64,000 nucleotides of DNA from Burkholderiaceae bacterium (lineage in GTDB: Bacteria > Pseudomonadota > Gammaproteobacteria > Burkholderiales > Rhodocyclaceae): contig JAIPCT010000001.1 in NCBI GenBank assembly GCA_021738065.1, positions 20,673 to 84,672 of the forward strand, read 5' to 3'. Below, in pieces: positions 1 through 7,748 of this stretch; position 1 is the stretch's first letter, and each line of letters begins with the position of its first letter. Position numbers and translations under genes: made by a program. The notes beneath the pieces were generated by a model. It was not told the origin of the DNA and searched no databases. It saw nothing but the letters and a program-made list of their open reading frames with translations.

Positions 1-377
1 TCACCGGGGGCGAAGGCGTCGACGTGGTGCTCGACATGGTCGGCGCGCCCTACTTCCAGCGCAACCTTGCCGCGCTGCGGCGCGACGGGCGACTGGTGAT
101 CCTGGCCTTTCTCGAGGGCAGCCTGGGCGAGGTGGACCTGCTGCCGATCATGCTCAAGCGCCTGACGGTGACCGGCTCGACCATGCGCCCGCGCAGCCTG
201 GCTGAAAAGGCCGCGATCCGCGATGCGCTGGCAAGCCACATCTGGCCAGCGCTGGCGCGCGGCGAATTGCTGCCGCATCTGTTCGCGCGCTTTCCGCTGG
301 CGCAGGCGGCGGACGCGCACCGGCTGATGGAATCGAGCACGCATATCGGCAAGATCGTGCTCGACGTCGCGGCATGA
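1..377 (+). CDS. NAD(P)H-quinone oxidoreductase, zinc-type alcohol dehydrogenase family, C-terminal part
   Basis: The gene is cut by the window edge; the frame is open from base 3 and ends at TAG-free TGA 375-377. The visible 125 or so residues are the end of the Rossmann nucleotide-binding domain and the C-terminal lobe of a medium-chain dehydrogenase. They include VVLDMVG, GRLVILAF, the LTVTGSTMRPRS segment and the closing AHRLMESSTHIGKIVL. These are typical of the PIG3-like quinone oxidoreductase branch, which reduces quinones with NADPH and lacks catalytic zinc. The N-terminal half is outside the window, so substrate and start cannot be judged. Confidence 0.85.
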   Translation, partial: TGGEGVDVVLDMVGAPYFQRNLAALRRDGRLVILAFLEGSLGEVDLLPIMLKRLTVTGSTMRPRSLAEKAAIRDALASHIWPALARGELLPHLFARFPLAQAADAHRLMESSTHIGKIVLDVAA

Positions 378-495
378 GCGCCGCAACTCGCGTCGGCGGG
401 AACGACGCATATCGGCACACGCTCATGGCAAGGTCGCCGGACGCCGCCTGCCCGAACCCGCGCCGCCCCCATTCCGGGGCGAGAAGGAAGAACCA

Positions 496-1161
496 ATGAA
501 TACACTGCGCATTGATGTTTTCTCCGACGTGGTCTGCCCCTGGTGCTTTGTCGGCAAGCGTCACCTGGACAAGGCGCTGGAGCTGTGGCGGGCGGAGCAG
601 CCGGAGCATGAAGTGGCCGTGCGCTGGCGGCCGTTTTTCCTCAATCCGGATACGCCGGAGAGCGGCGAGCCTTATCGACCGTTTCTGGAAAAGAAATTTG
701 GCGGCCCTGAGCAACTGCGGCAGCTCTGGCAGCGCCTGCAAGAGGCCGGGCGTCCCGCCGGCATCGAATTCGCCTTCGAGAAAATCGAGTTGCGCGCCAA
801 CACGCTGAAGGCCCACCGCCTGATTCATCGGGCGCAAACGGTCGAGCCGGACCCGCAAACCGTCGCCGCCCTGATCGAAGCCCTGTTCGCCGCGCATTTC
901 CTGCATGGTCGCAACATCGGCGATGCTGCCGTGCTGGCCGATATCGCCGCTGAATGCGGCATGGATCGCGCGGCGGTGCTGGGCTACCTGGCCGGCGACG
1001 AGGGCACTGCCGACGTGCGTGCCGGCGCGGCAGAAGCCCCGCGCCTGAACATCAGCGGCGTGCCTTTCTTCATTTTCAATCGGCGTCTGGCGGCGTCCGG
1101 CGCGCATCCGCCGGCGGAACTTCTGAAAGCCATGCAGCAATCCATCGCGGCTGAGACCTAG
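496..1161 (+). CDS. DsbA family oxidoreductase, FrnE-like
   Basis: A 221-residue thioredoxin-fold protein of the FrnE/2-hydroxychromene-2-carboxylate isomerase-like group. The redox motif CPWC lies at about residues 15-18 after a first beta strand (RIDVFSDVVCPWC). The cis-proline loop GVPFFIF lies near residue 193, and the alpha-helical insert fills the middle. There is no signal peptide, so it acts in the cytoplasm, probably as a thiol oxidoreductase or chaperone. The ATG at 496 is preceded by the purine-rich GAGAAGGAAGAA. It follows the quinone oxidoreductase by about 120 bp and may be a separate unit. Confidence 0.9.
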   Translation: MNTLRIDVFSDVVCPWCFVGKRHLDKALELWRAEQPEHEVAVRWRPFFLNPDTPESGEPYRPFLEKKFGGPEQLRQLWQRLQEAGRPAGIEFAFEKIELRANTLKAHRLIHRAQTVEPDPQTVAALIEALFAAHFLHGRNIGDAAVLADIAAECGMDRAAVLGYLAGDEGTADVRAGAAEAPRLNISGVPFFIFNRRLAASGAHPPAELLKAMQQSIAAET

Positions 1162-1198
1162 TGCTTAGTCTACGAAAAATTGATCGAAAATCAAATGA

Positions 1199-1285
1199 TC
1201 ACCACAGAGTACACAGAGAGCACGGAGGATGGCGGGCCTTTCGTCGCTCTTGATTTCTCCGTGCACTCCGTGTACTCCGTGGTGA
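1199..1285. repeat. Imperfect inverted repeat of the CACGGAG type
   Basis: Two 29-nt arms (1199-1227 and 1257-1285) are reverse complements at 26 of 29 positions, around a 29-nt loop. The arms are built from the reiterated unit CACGGAG / ACACGGAG. It lies in the 183-bp gap between the DsbA-like gene and the response regulator, which converge here. It could act as a bidirectional transcript end, but there is no T tract. Similar CACGGAG repeats are scattered in many environmental proteobacterial genomes; that is from general knowledge. Confidence 0.8.
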
Positions 1286-1344
1286 AGCTTTTTAAGCTGA
1301 CTGGCTATTAGGTGTCACCGCCGGACCTTGTTCCGGCGAACGGT

Positions 1345-2034
1345 TCAGGAGTTGATGCGCCGCCCCTGCTCCGCGGCTTTTTGCTCGACGGCGAAGACTG
1401 CGGCTTCAACCCGCGAGGTCAGGTTGAGCTTGGCCAGGATGTGCTTGACGTGAAGCTTGACGGTGTCATGGCTGATGTCGAGCACGCGGGCGATGGCCTT
1501 GTTCGACAGGCCTTGCGATAGCTGCTGGAGGATTTCGTGCTCGCGCGCTGTCAGCAGTTTCAGGGTGTCGGCCTTGGTGCTCGCCGCATTGCCCCCTTGC
1601 AGAAGGTTGACCAGCTTGAGCGTCATCGCCGGCGCCACCACGGTTTCGCCGCGCACCGCGCGTTGCACCGCATCGACCACATCGTCCGGCTCCATGTCTT
1701 TCAGCAGATAGCCATTGGCGCCGGCCTGCAGGGCGGCAGAGAGATCTTCCTCGTCGTCGCTGACGGTGAGTATCAGCAGGGGACCGTTCCAGCCGTCCGT
1801 GCGCAGGCGGCGCAGCAGGCTGAGCCCGCCCTGGGGCGGCATGTTGAGGTCGGTGATGATGACATCGGGTCGCGCATCGGCGAGCAGACCCAGGGCTTCC
1901 TCGGCGCTGCCGGCGATGCCGGCCACGGTAATGGCACCGCGCTGTTCGAGCAACTCGGCCAGACCCTTGCGAAACAGGGTGTGATCGTCGACCAGCAGGA
2001 CGCGGATCGGTTCGCCGGTGGTTTCTGTGTTCAT
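1345..2034 (-). CDS. NarL/FixJ family response regulator
   Basis: A 229-residue two-domain regulator. The receiver domain spans residues about 10-125, with the acidic pair DD at 16-17, the phospho-acceptor Asp62 in IITDLNMP, the Thr in LILTVSDDEE and the Lys in YLLKDMEP. A LuxR-type helix-turn-helix (LLTAREHEILQQLSQG ... KHILAKLNL) occupies about residues 160-225. The start overlaps the stop of the kinase gene at 2031-2034 by ATGA, so the pair is translationally coupled. NarX/NarL-type pairs usually answer nitrate/nitrite or redox state; the signal here is not shown by the sequence. Confidence 0.93.
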   Translation of the reverse strand: MNTETTGEPIRVLLVDDHTLFRKGLAELLEQRGAITVAGIAGSAEEALGLLADARPDVIITDLNMPPQGGLSLLRRLRTDGWNGPLLILTVSDDEEDLSAALQAGANGYLLKDMEPDDVVDAVQRAVRGETVVAPAMTLKLVNLLQGGNAASTKADTLKLLTAREHEILQQLSQGLSNKAIARVLDISHDTVKLHVKHILAKLNLTSRVEAAVFAVEQKAAEQGRRINS

Positions 2035-3263
2035 GCCGAGACGCCCCCTCCGGGCGGAAAGCTGAGTCTGACGCGAAAGCCGCCTTGCGGCAGGTTGACG
2101 ACTTCCAGCCGGCCGCCGATTTTCTGCGCGCGTTCGCGCATGATGGTCAGTCCGAAGTGGTCGCGCAGGCCGGGATGTTCGGTGAAGCCGCCAATCCGGT
2201 TGGCAATCGCGAAAAAGCCCTGCCCGCCCTTGCCGTTGTCTTCCACCGTGGCGACGTAGTAGTCGCCGGAGGCCTCCAGCGTCATGCTGGCTCGGGTGGC
2301 GCCGGAATGCCGGGCGACATTGGCCAGCGCTTCTTGCAGGATGTGAAACACCTGGCTTTCCTGTTCCGGCGTGATGCGCAGGTCGGTAAGCCGGTTCTGA
2401 TAGTGAAGCAAGATGCCGGTGCGCTCCTTGAAGCCGCAGGCCAGCCCGTTCAAGGCATGCTCGAGGCCCATCGGGTCCATGCGGCTGCGAAACTGCACCA
2501 GCAGCTCGCGCAAATGGGCGTAGGCATCGTCCAGCGCCTGGCTGACGTCGCCGGCGTATTTCGCGGTGCGATCCATTTCCTGATCGGCGATCGCGTCGTT
2601 GAGCATGGCCATGCGCATTTTCATGTAGGCCAGCGTCTGCGCCAGCGAATCATGCACTTCGGCCGCCATCATCTGGCGCTCGCTGGTCAATACGATGCGC
2701 AGGTTTTCCCGCTTGAGGCGCGCGTTCTCCAGCGCCATGCCGAGATGCTCGCCGATTGAACGGAACAGCAGGGCGACTTCTTCGGGCAGCTCGAACGCCT
2801 CGGGCAGAAAAAGGTTGTAGGTGCCGAGCAGGCGCCCGCCATTCGACAAGGGCACCACGACCATGGCCTGGCAGCCGGTCTTGAAATAGTCACCACCGGT
2901 GCGCTTGTCGCAGGTTTTCAAATCGATTTCGAACAAGGGACGGTCGAGCTTGATGGCGACGCCGCATTGGCCGCATTCACGCGGGACCAGTCGCTCCTTC
3001 TCAACCACGGCGGGCGGCAAGCCGCGTGAGGCCACCATGCGCAAGTGCTTGCCATCGCTGGTCAGCACCCGCACGACGCCGGCATCGGCCTTGGCCAGGC
3101 GGATCATGGTGCCCAGAAAACGGCCGAGCAATTCGTCGAGATCGTCTTCGTCGGCGAGACTGGTCGAGATTTCGCCGAGAACATGCAACGCTTCCAGCGT
3201 ATGGTCGCCGGAGGGATCGAGATCCAGTTCCTCGTGAAACGCGGGGGGATCGATGCTGTTCAT
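2031..3263 (-). CDS. NarX-type cytoplasmic sensor histidine kinase with GAF domain
   Basis: The protein has 410 residues and no transmembrane segment. A GAF domain (about 25-185) carries four cysteines: Cys97 and Cys100 in RECGQCG, Cys118 and Cys131. The HisKA_3 dimerisation helix with phospho-acceptor His204 (AAEVHDSLAQTL) follows. A short HATPase domain has the N box ANVARHSG, the VEDNGKG box and GLTIMRERA. This is the NarX/UhpB subclass of kinases. The cysteine cluster suggests a metal or Fe-S redox sensor, but no cofactor can be proven from sequence. It is expressed with the downstream NarL-like regulator. Confidence 0.92.
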   Translation of the reverse strand: MNSIDPPAFHEELDLDPSGDHTLEALHVLGEISTSLADEDDLDELLGRFLGTMIRLAKADAGVVRVLTSDGKHLRMVASRGLPPAVVEKERLVPRECGQCGVAIKLDRPLFEIDLKTCDKRTGGDYFKTGCQAMVVVPLSNGGRLLGTYNLFLPEAFELPEEVALLFRSIGEHLGMALENARLKRENLRIVLTSERQMMAAEVHDSLAQTLAYMKMRMAMLNDAIADQEMDRTAKYAGDVSQALDDAYAHLRELLVQFRSRMDPMGLEHALNGLACGFKERTGILLHYQNRLTDLRITPEQESQVFHILQEALANVARHSGATRASMTLEASGDYYVATVEDNGKGGQGFFAIANRIGGFTEHPGLRDHFGLTIMRERAQKIGGRLEVVNLPQGGFRVRLSFPPGGGVSA

Positions 3264-3275
3264 TGTTCTTGCCTC

Positions 3276-3839
3276 TCAGTCTGGAACCGACCAGGCGCCG
3301 GAATCGATCTTGTCCGCCCACATCAGGGCGGCAATGGTCTTGCCGTCGGTGATTTCGCCGTCGCGCACCGCCAGCACGGCTTCGGCAACGCTCATTTCGA
3401 TGACATCCAGAAACTCGCCGTGGTCGCGCTGGTGTCCGACATAGATCAAGCCCTGGGCCCAGAAAATTTCAATATGTTCGTCGGCATAGCCGATGCTGGG
3501 ATGCATGGTCGCCAGATGCCGCCAGAATTTCGCCTGGTGGCCTGTCTCTTCGCGCAATTCGCGTTTCGCAGTATCCAGCGGGTGTTCATCCGGATCAATC
3601 TTGCCAGCGGGGAGCTCGATGAAGATGCGCCCCAGCGGATAGCGGAACTGGCGCTCGAACAGGAGCTTGCCGTTGTCGAGCTTGGCCAGCACCACCACCG
3701 CCCCCGGGTGCGCGATCCACTCGCGCACTGCCTCATGGCCGTTGGCCATGCGCACCGTGTCGCGGCGGACATGCAACAGCTTGCCGTCAAAAACCGGCTC
3801 GCTGGTGATGGTATGTTCTATCAGCTCCGAATCGTCCAT
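3276..3839 (-). CDS. Nudix hydrolase, ADP-ribose pyrophosphatase type
   Basis: A 187-residue Nudix protein. The Nudix box begins at the Gly-rich LPAGKIDPDEHP and continues AKRELREETG (about residues 95-117), with the REXXEE-like core RELREE that binds catalytic magnesium. The N-terminal ISDEF-like beta segment and the WIAHPGAVVVLA strand match the NudF/ADP-ribose pyrophosphatase group, which turns ADP-ribose into AMP and ribose 5-phosphate. It ends 12 bp upstream of the kinase start and may be the first gene of that operon. Substrate assignment is by family only. Confidence 0.88.
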   Translation of the reverse strand: MDDSELIEHTITSEPVFDGKLLHVRRDTVRMANGHEAVREWIAHPGAVVVLAKLDNGKLLFERQFRYPLGRIFIELPAGKIDPDEHPLDTAKRELREETGHQAKFWRHLATMHPSIGYADEHIEIFWAQGLIYVGHQRDHGEFLDVIEMSVAEAVLAVRDGEITDGKTIAALMWADKIDSGAWSVPD

Positions 3840-3865
3840 TTCGCCATCAGGGTATTGATTGATAC

Positions 3866-3893
3866 TTGAACTTTCATCAGTCGATGTTATCTT
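3866..3893 (+). promoter_or_regulatory. Candidate sigma-70 promoter for the unknown gene at 3925
   Basis: TTGAAC (3866-3871) and TATCTT (3888-3893) are separated by 16 bp in an AT-rich stretch that contrasts with the surrounding high-GC DNA. A good ribosome binding site (AGGAG) lies just before the ATG at 3925. The -35/-10 assignment is by eye. Confidence 0.35.
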
Positions 3894-3924
3894 ATGTTAG
3901 TCACTATTAATATAGGAGTCTTCC

Positions 3925-4380
3925 ATGTCCGGATTGATCGCAAATTTGAACGCTGACGGTCTGGTGACCGTCAACCGGGTGCTGCTGGCCCAAGGATATA
4001 CCATCGACGACCTCGAGGAACGGGTGGCGATGCTGTGCGAGAACGTGAAGACCTACCATTCGGATACCGGCTTTCGCGGCGGCATGGTGGTGCTCAACAG
4101 CGGCAGGGTCTCGAACGAGGGCAGCAGCATCGGCAAGGCCGTGGCCAGCCCGTTGAAAGACCGCGAAGCGCTGATCATCACCTTCTGGAATTCCTTCGAG
4201 GAACACGAAGCCTCGCACCGCAGCGATACCTTTCAGCCCCTGTTCGCGAAAGTCCTGGAACTGTGCGAAAACGGAAACGAGGAAATCGCGTATCGCATGC
4301 TGTGGTCGGGCAAGGCTTATTCGCCGGAAGAAGCTGCAGAGGCGAAGGCAGCCAAGGAGCGATACGCGAATGCCGCGTAG
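3925..4380 (+). CDS. Conserved hypothetical protein, possible dimeric alpha/beta-barrel fold
   Basis: The predicted protein has 151 residues, is soluble and charged, and has no signal peptide or membrane segment. I do not recognise the family. The stretch ALIITFWNSFEEHEASHRSD resembles the strand-helix unit of ABM-type dimeric alpha/beta barrels; this is a weak structural guess. The C-terminus EEIAYRMLWSGKAYSPEEAA is duplicated 77 bp downstream. The stop codon TAG lies inside the GTAGCGG that begins the downstream repeat element. The gene therefore appears to end where the repeat begins, with tail ANAA instead of the KYA of the second copy. Start ATG 3925 has a good AGGAG site. Confidence 0.75.
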   Translation: MSGLIANLNADGLVTVNRVLLAQGYTIDDLEERVAMLCENVKTYHSDTGFRGGMVVLNSGRVSNEGSSIGKAVASPLKDREALIITFWNSFEEHEASHRSDTFQPLFAKVLELCENGNEEIAYRMLWSGKAYSPEEAAEAKAAKERYANAA

Positions 4381-4400
4381 CGGCTTTTCGTTTCCGTTTC

Positions 4401-4456
4401 GGTGCAGGCTAAGCTGAGCGTAGCGAAGCTTAAGCGCCGAAGGCGCGGCCGCAGCC
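4401..4456 (+). repeat. 56-bp structured REP-like element, copy A
   Basis: The element starts GGTGCAGGCTAAG and ends GGCCGCAGCC. It can fold with paired ends (GGT/GCC, internal loop GCA/GCA, GGCT/GGCC), inner arms TAAGCT/AGCTTA and a hairpin GCGCC-GAA-GGCGC. Two further 56-bp copies lie behind pstB, identical at roughly two thirds of positions without gaps. Just before it, 4388-4399 is the reverse complement of a 12-bp piece of the upstream gene (4269-4280). Just after it, that piece recurs as the start of a second gene tail. Confidence 0.65.
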
Positions 4457-4560
4457 AAAACGGAAATGAAGAAATCGCCTACCGCATGTTGTGGTCGGGC
4501 AAGGCCTACTCGCCCGAGGAAGCTGCCGAAGCCAAGGCCGCCAAGGAAAAGTACGCTTAA
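4457..4560 (+). pseudogene. Duplicated 3' end of the upstream hypothetical gene
   Basis: Read in frame from 4459, this encodes NGNEEIAYRMLWSGKAYSPE and then EAAEAKAAKEKYA followed by TAA. It is nearly identical at protein level to residues 115-148 of the gene at 3925, but differs at many third codon positions. There is no start codon. The synonymous pattern means this tail diverged while under protein-level selection, so it looks like the end of a second allele or paralogue, not a fresh duplication. The 56-bp element separates the two tails. Confidence 0.75.
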
Positions 4561-4597
4561 GGCCTAAGGAGGTTTTTGCCGGCATTGATTTCCGGAG

Positions 4598-4631
4598 AAA
4601 CATCGCGAACGCATTGCGCGTCGCGATGTTT
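4598..4631. terminator. Hairpin between converging transcripts (nuo operon end)
   Basis: Perfect 11-bp arms AAACATCGCGA (4598-4608) and TCGCGATGTTT (4621-4631) enclose a 12-nt loop, about 25 bp beyond the nuoN stop. It sits between the converging nuo operon and the unknown gene. It may end both transcripts, although the T-run on either side is short. Confidence 0.55.
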
Positions 4632-4655
4632 CGCCAGTGCGACGGGTCTTCCGCC

Positions 4656-6137
4656 CTAGAGCGAACGCGCCAGCGTGGTGTAGCAGATCAGTGCCAGTTG
4701 ATCCGGGAAGAGACCGAAGGCGGCAACCGCAATACCATTCAGCGAGAGCAGCACACGCAGATCGAGGCCGGCGGTGATCGGTGCCGAATCGACCGGGGAA
4801 TCAAAGTACATCAGCTTGACCACGCGCAGATAGTAGAAGGCGCCGACCAGCGAGAACATCACGGCGATGACGGCCACCATCGTGTAGCCGGCCTTGATTG
4901 CGGCCAGCAGTACCGCGAATTTGGCGAAGAAGCCGATGAAGAACGGAATGCCGGCCATGGAAAACATGAATATCAACATCATCGCGGCGAACCACGGGCT
5001 GCGCTGGTTGAGTCCCTTGAAGTCTTCCAGATTCTCGGCCTCGTAACCGGCGCGCGAGAGAAGCAACACGGTGCCGAAGGCGCCCAGCGTCATCATCACG
5101 TAGGCAATGGTGTAGTAAAGCGCGGAACTGTAGGCGTTGAGCGCGGTGAAGGCTTCGACCCGACCGCCGACGACACCCGCCATCAGGCCCAGCACCATGT
5201 AGCCCATGTGGGAGATCGCCGAATACGCCAGCATGCGCTTGATGTTGGTTTGCGCGATGGCCGCGAGATTTCCCAGACCGATGGAGAGCACGGCCATGAC
5301 CAGCAGCATCTGCTGCCAATCCTCGGCGATACCGAACAAGCCATAGACCAGAAGACGCAAGGCCATTGCAAAGGCCGCAATCTTCGGCGCCGAACCGACG
5401 AACATGGTTATCGCGGTTGGTGCGCCGTGATAAACGTCGGGAATCCACATGTGGAAAGGCACCAGGCCGAGCTTGAAGGCGACGCCCGCAACCAGGAAGA
5501 CCAGACCAAACACCAGCGCGGAGCGCTCTGCCTGGTCCTGATACAGCGCCTGGGCAATACCGCCGATTTCCAGGCTGCCCGTGGCACCATAGATCATCGA
5601 CATGCCGTAGAGCAGCAAACCGGAACCCAGGGCGCCGAGCACGAAATACTTCATCGCCGCCTCGGTGGCCCGCGGCGACTCGCGATCGATGGCCACCAGG
5701 CCATAGAGCGAGAGCGACATCAGTTCCAGTCCGAGATACATGGTCAGCAGATTGGCGGCTGAAATCATCACCATCATGCCCAGGGTGGCGAACAGCACCA
5801 GGACGTAGAACTCGCCCTTGTCCAGCCCCCGGTCAGCCATGTACTGCCGGCTATACACCAGCATCATGATGACGGCGAGATAGGTCATCAGTTTGAGGAA
5901 ATCGGACAGCAGGTCATCGACGAACATGTTGCTGAAGGTCAGCGTGGTCTGGCCGTCGGAAGTGACCAGCGTGATCGCCGCGCAGCCGAACAGGGTGATG
6001 ACGGTGAGCATGGCCGCCATCCAGCGATGGGTCGCGCCGAATACCAGGTCGACAAACAGCACCAGGAAGGCCATCAGCAGGAGAAATATCTCCGGAGCTG
6101 CCGGATACAGGTCGGGCGTCACGAAATTATTCAGCAT
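4656..6137 (-). CDS. nuoN: NADH-quinone oxidoreductase subunit N
   Basis: This is an antiporter-like membrane subunit of complex I, 493 residues from the ATG at 6137 ([16 protein letters not shown]). An upstream in-frame ATG at 6182 would add 15 polar residues not typical of the family. The protein is almost wholly hydrophobic with about 14 predicted helices. It shows the proton-channel helix features of the family: LYGLVAID, the lysine-containing [19 protein letters not shown] and the [15 protein letters not shown] loop. It is the last gene of the nuo operon and is followed by a hairpin. Confidence 0.97.
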   Translation of the reverse strand: MLNNFVTPDLYPAAPEIFLLLMAFLVLFVDLVFGATHRWMAAMLTVITLFGCAAITLVTSDGQTTLTFSNMFVDDLLSDFLKLMTYLAVIMMLVYSRQYMADRGLDKGEFYVLVLFATLGMMVMISAANLLTMYLGLELMSLSLYGLVAIDRESPRATEAAMKYFVLGALGSGLLLYGMSMIYGATGSLEIGGIAQALYQDQAERSALVFGLVFLVAGVAFKLGLVPFHMWIPDVYHGAPTAITMFVGSAPKIAAFAMALRLLVYGLFGIAEDWQQMLLVMAVLSIGLGNLAAIAQTNIKRMLAYSAISHMGYMVLGLMAGVVGGRVEAFTALNAYSSALYYTIAYVMMTLGAFGTVLLLSRAGYEAENLEDFKGLNQRSPWFAAMMLIFMFSMAGIPFFIGFFAKFAVLLAAIKAGYTMVAVIAVMFSLVGAFYYLRVVKLMYFDSPVDSAPITAGLDLRVLLSLNGIAVAAFGLFPDQLALICYTTLARSL

Positions 6138-6248
6138 CGCTTCTCTCGTGTCTTTCGTATCGAGTGGCGCTAAGGCGTGCAATTCCGTTTCGAGATTCTT
6201 TGTGACGCGAAGTCGACAAAGTCACGGAGGATATGGAAACGGAATTCA

Positions 6249-7730
6249 TCAGAGCTTGCTCACTGCAACATGCTTGAGCAGATTATCCACCGAGGCATGC
6301 ATCACTTCGGTGAAGGGGAACGGGTAAAGACCCATGGCCAGAACGCAGACTGCCAGCAGGCCGAGGATCAGGAACTCGCGATTGCCGATGTCTTTCAGCT
6401 TGGCAACCTTGTCGTTGGCAACCTCGCCGAACACCACGCGCTTGATCATCCACAAGGTATAGGCGGCGCCGAGAATCAGCGTGGTCGCCGCGGCAAAGCC
6501 GACCCAGAAATTGAACTTGATGGCGCCGAGAATGACCATGAACTCACCGACGAAGCCCGAAGTGGCCGGCAGGCCCGAGTTGGCCATGGCGAAGAACACG
6601 AACAAGGCGGCGAACTTCGGCATGGTATTGACCACGCCACCGTAATCGGCGATCTCGCGCGAATGCATGCGGTCGTACATGACGCCGACGCAAAGGAACA
6701 TCGCGGCCGAGATGAAGCCGTGAGAGATCATCTGCACCAACGCGCCTTCGATGCCGATGGCGTTGAAGATGAAAAAGCCGAGGGTGACGAAACCCATGTG
6801 CGAGATCGACGAGTAGGCGATCAGCTTCTTCATGTCGGTCTGCACCAGGGCAACAAAGCCGATGTAGACGACGGCAATCAGGGAGAGCGCAATCATCATT
6901 GGCGCCATCTGATGCGCGGCGTCGGGCACGATGGGCAGGGAAAACCGCACGAAACCGTAGGCGCCCAGCTTCAAGGCAATGGCCGCCAGCACCACCGAGC
7001 CGCCGGTGGGTGCCTCGACGTGGGCGTCCGGCAACCAGGTATGCACCGGCCACATCGGTACCTTGACGGCAAACGAGATGAGGAAGGCGATGAAAATCAG
7101 GATCTGCGGCTTGATGCCGAGCGGCAGCTGATGCCAGTCGAGAATGTTGAAGCTGCCGCCCGACTCCAGGAACAGCCAGATCAGGGCAACCAGCATCAGA
7201 AGCGAGCCGAGCAGCGTATAGAGGAAGAACTTGAAGGCGGCATAGACCCGGTTCGGCCCGCCCCAGGCGCCGATGATGATGTACATCGGAATCAGCGAGG
7301 CCTCGAAGAAGACATAGAACAGCACGCCGTCGAGCGCGCTGAAAATTCCGTTCATCAGGCCCGACATGATCAGGAAAGCGCCCATGTACTGCGCCTGCTT
7401 GTCCTCGATCACTTCCCAGCCCGCCAGCACCACCAGCACGGTAATGAAACTGTTGAGCAGGATGAATGGCATCGAAATGCCGTCAACCCCGAGCAGGTAC
7501 TCAACATTGAAACGCGTGATCCACGGCGTCTGTTCGACGAACTGCATGCCGCTCAGGGCCGTGTCGAACCCGGTATAGAGCGGGATGGTGACCAGGAAGC
7601 CGGCGACGGCAACCGCGAGCGCCAGCCAGCGCACCAATGTGCGGCGCTCGGAGCCGATCCAGAAAACGGGGACGGCGCCCAGGATGGGGACCCAGATGGC
7701 GAGACTCAGTAAGCTTGCATTCATATTCAT
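6249..7730 (-). CDS. nuoM: NADH-quinone oxidoreductase subunit M
   Basis: The second antiporter-like proton-pumping subunit, 493 residues and of normal length. It shows the conserved Glu in the trans-membrane segment following YVFFEASLIPMYIIIG, and the channel lysine region AVKVPMWPVHTWLPDAH. The helix loop KKLIAYSSISHMGF is also present. The protein is integral to the inner membrane arm. It is separated from nuoL by 18 bp and from nuoN by a 111-bp gap, the largest spacing inside the operon. Confidence 0.97.
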   Translation of the reverse strand: MNMNASLLSLAIWVPILGAVPVFWIGSERRTLVRWLALAVAVAGFLVTIPLYTGFDTALSGMQFVEQTPWITRFNVEYLLGVDGISMPFILLNSFITVLVVLAGWEVIEDKQAQYMGAFLIMSGLMNGIFSALDGVLFYVFFEASLIPMYIIIGAWGGPNRVYAAFKFFLYTLLGSLLMLVALIWLFLESGGSFNILDWHQLPLGIKPQILIFIAFLISFAVKVPMWPVHTWLPDAHVEAPTGGSVVLAAIALKLGAYGFVRFSLPIVPDAAHQMAPMMIALSLIAVVYIGFVALVQTDMKKLIAYSSISHMGFVTLGFFIFNAIGIEGALVQMISHGFISAAMFLCVGVMYDRMHSREIADYGGVVNTMPKFAALFVFFAMANSGLPATSGFVGEFMVILGAIKFNFWVGFAAATTLILGAAYTLWMIKRVVFGEVANDKVAKLKDIGNREFLILGLLAVCVLAMGLYPFPFTEVMHASVDNLLKHVAVSKL

Positions 7731-7748
7731 GATTACCTGGCAGCCGCG

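Noticed and set aside
1180..1194. TTGAT-N5-ATCAA palindrome resembling an FNR site
   Set aside because: The spacer is 5, not 4, and it lies downstream of a gene end with no promoter to control.
6177..7712. A 511-codon plus-strand frame opposite nuoM
   Set aside because: Antisense shadow of a clearly conserved complex I gene; the peptide is polar and low complexity.
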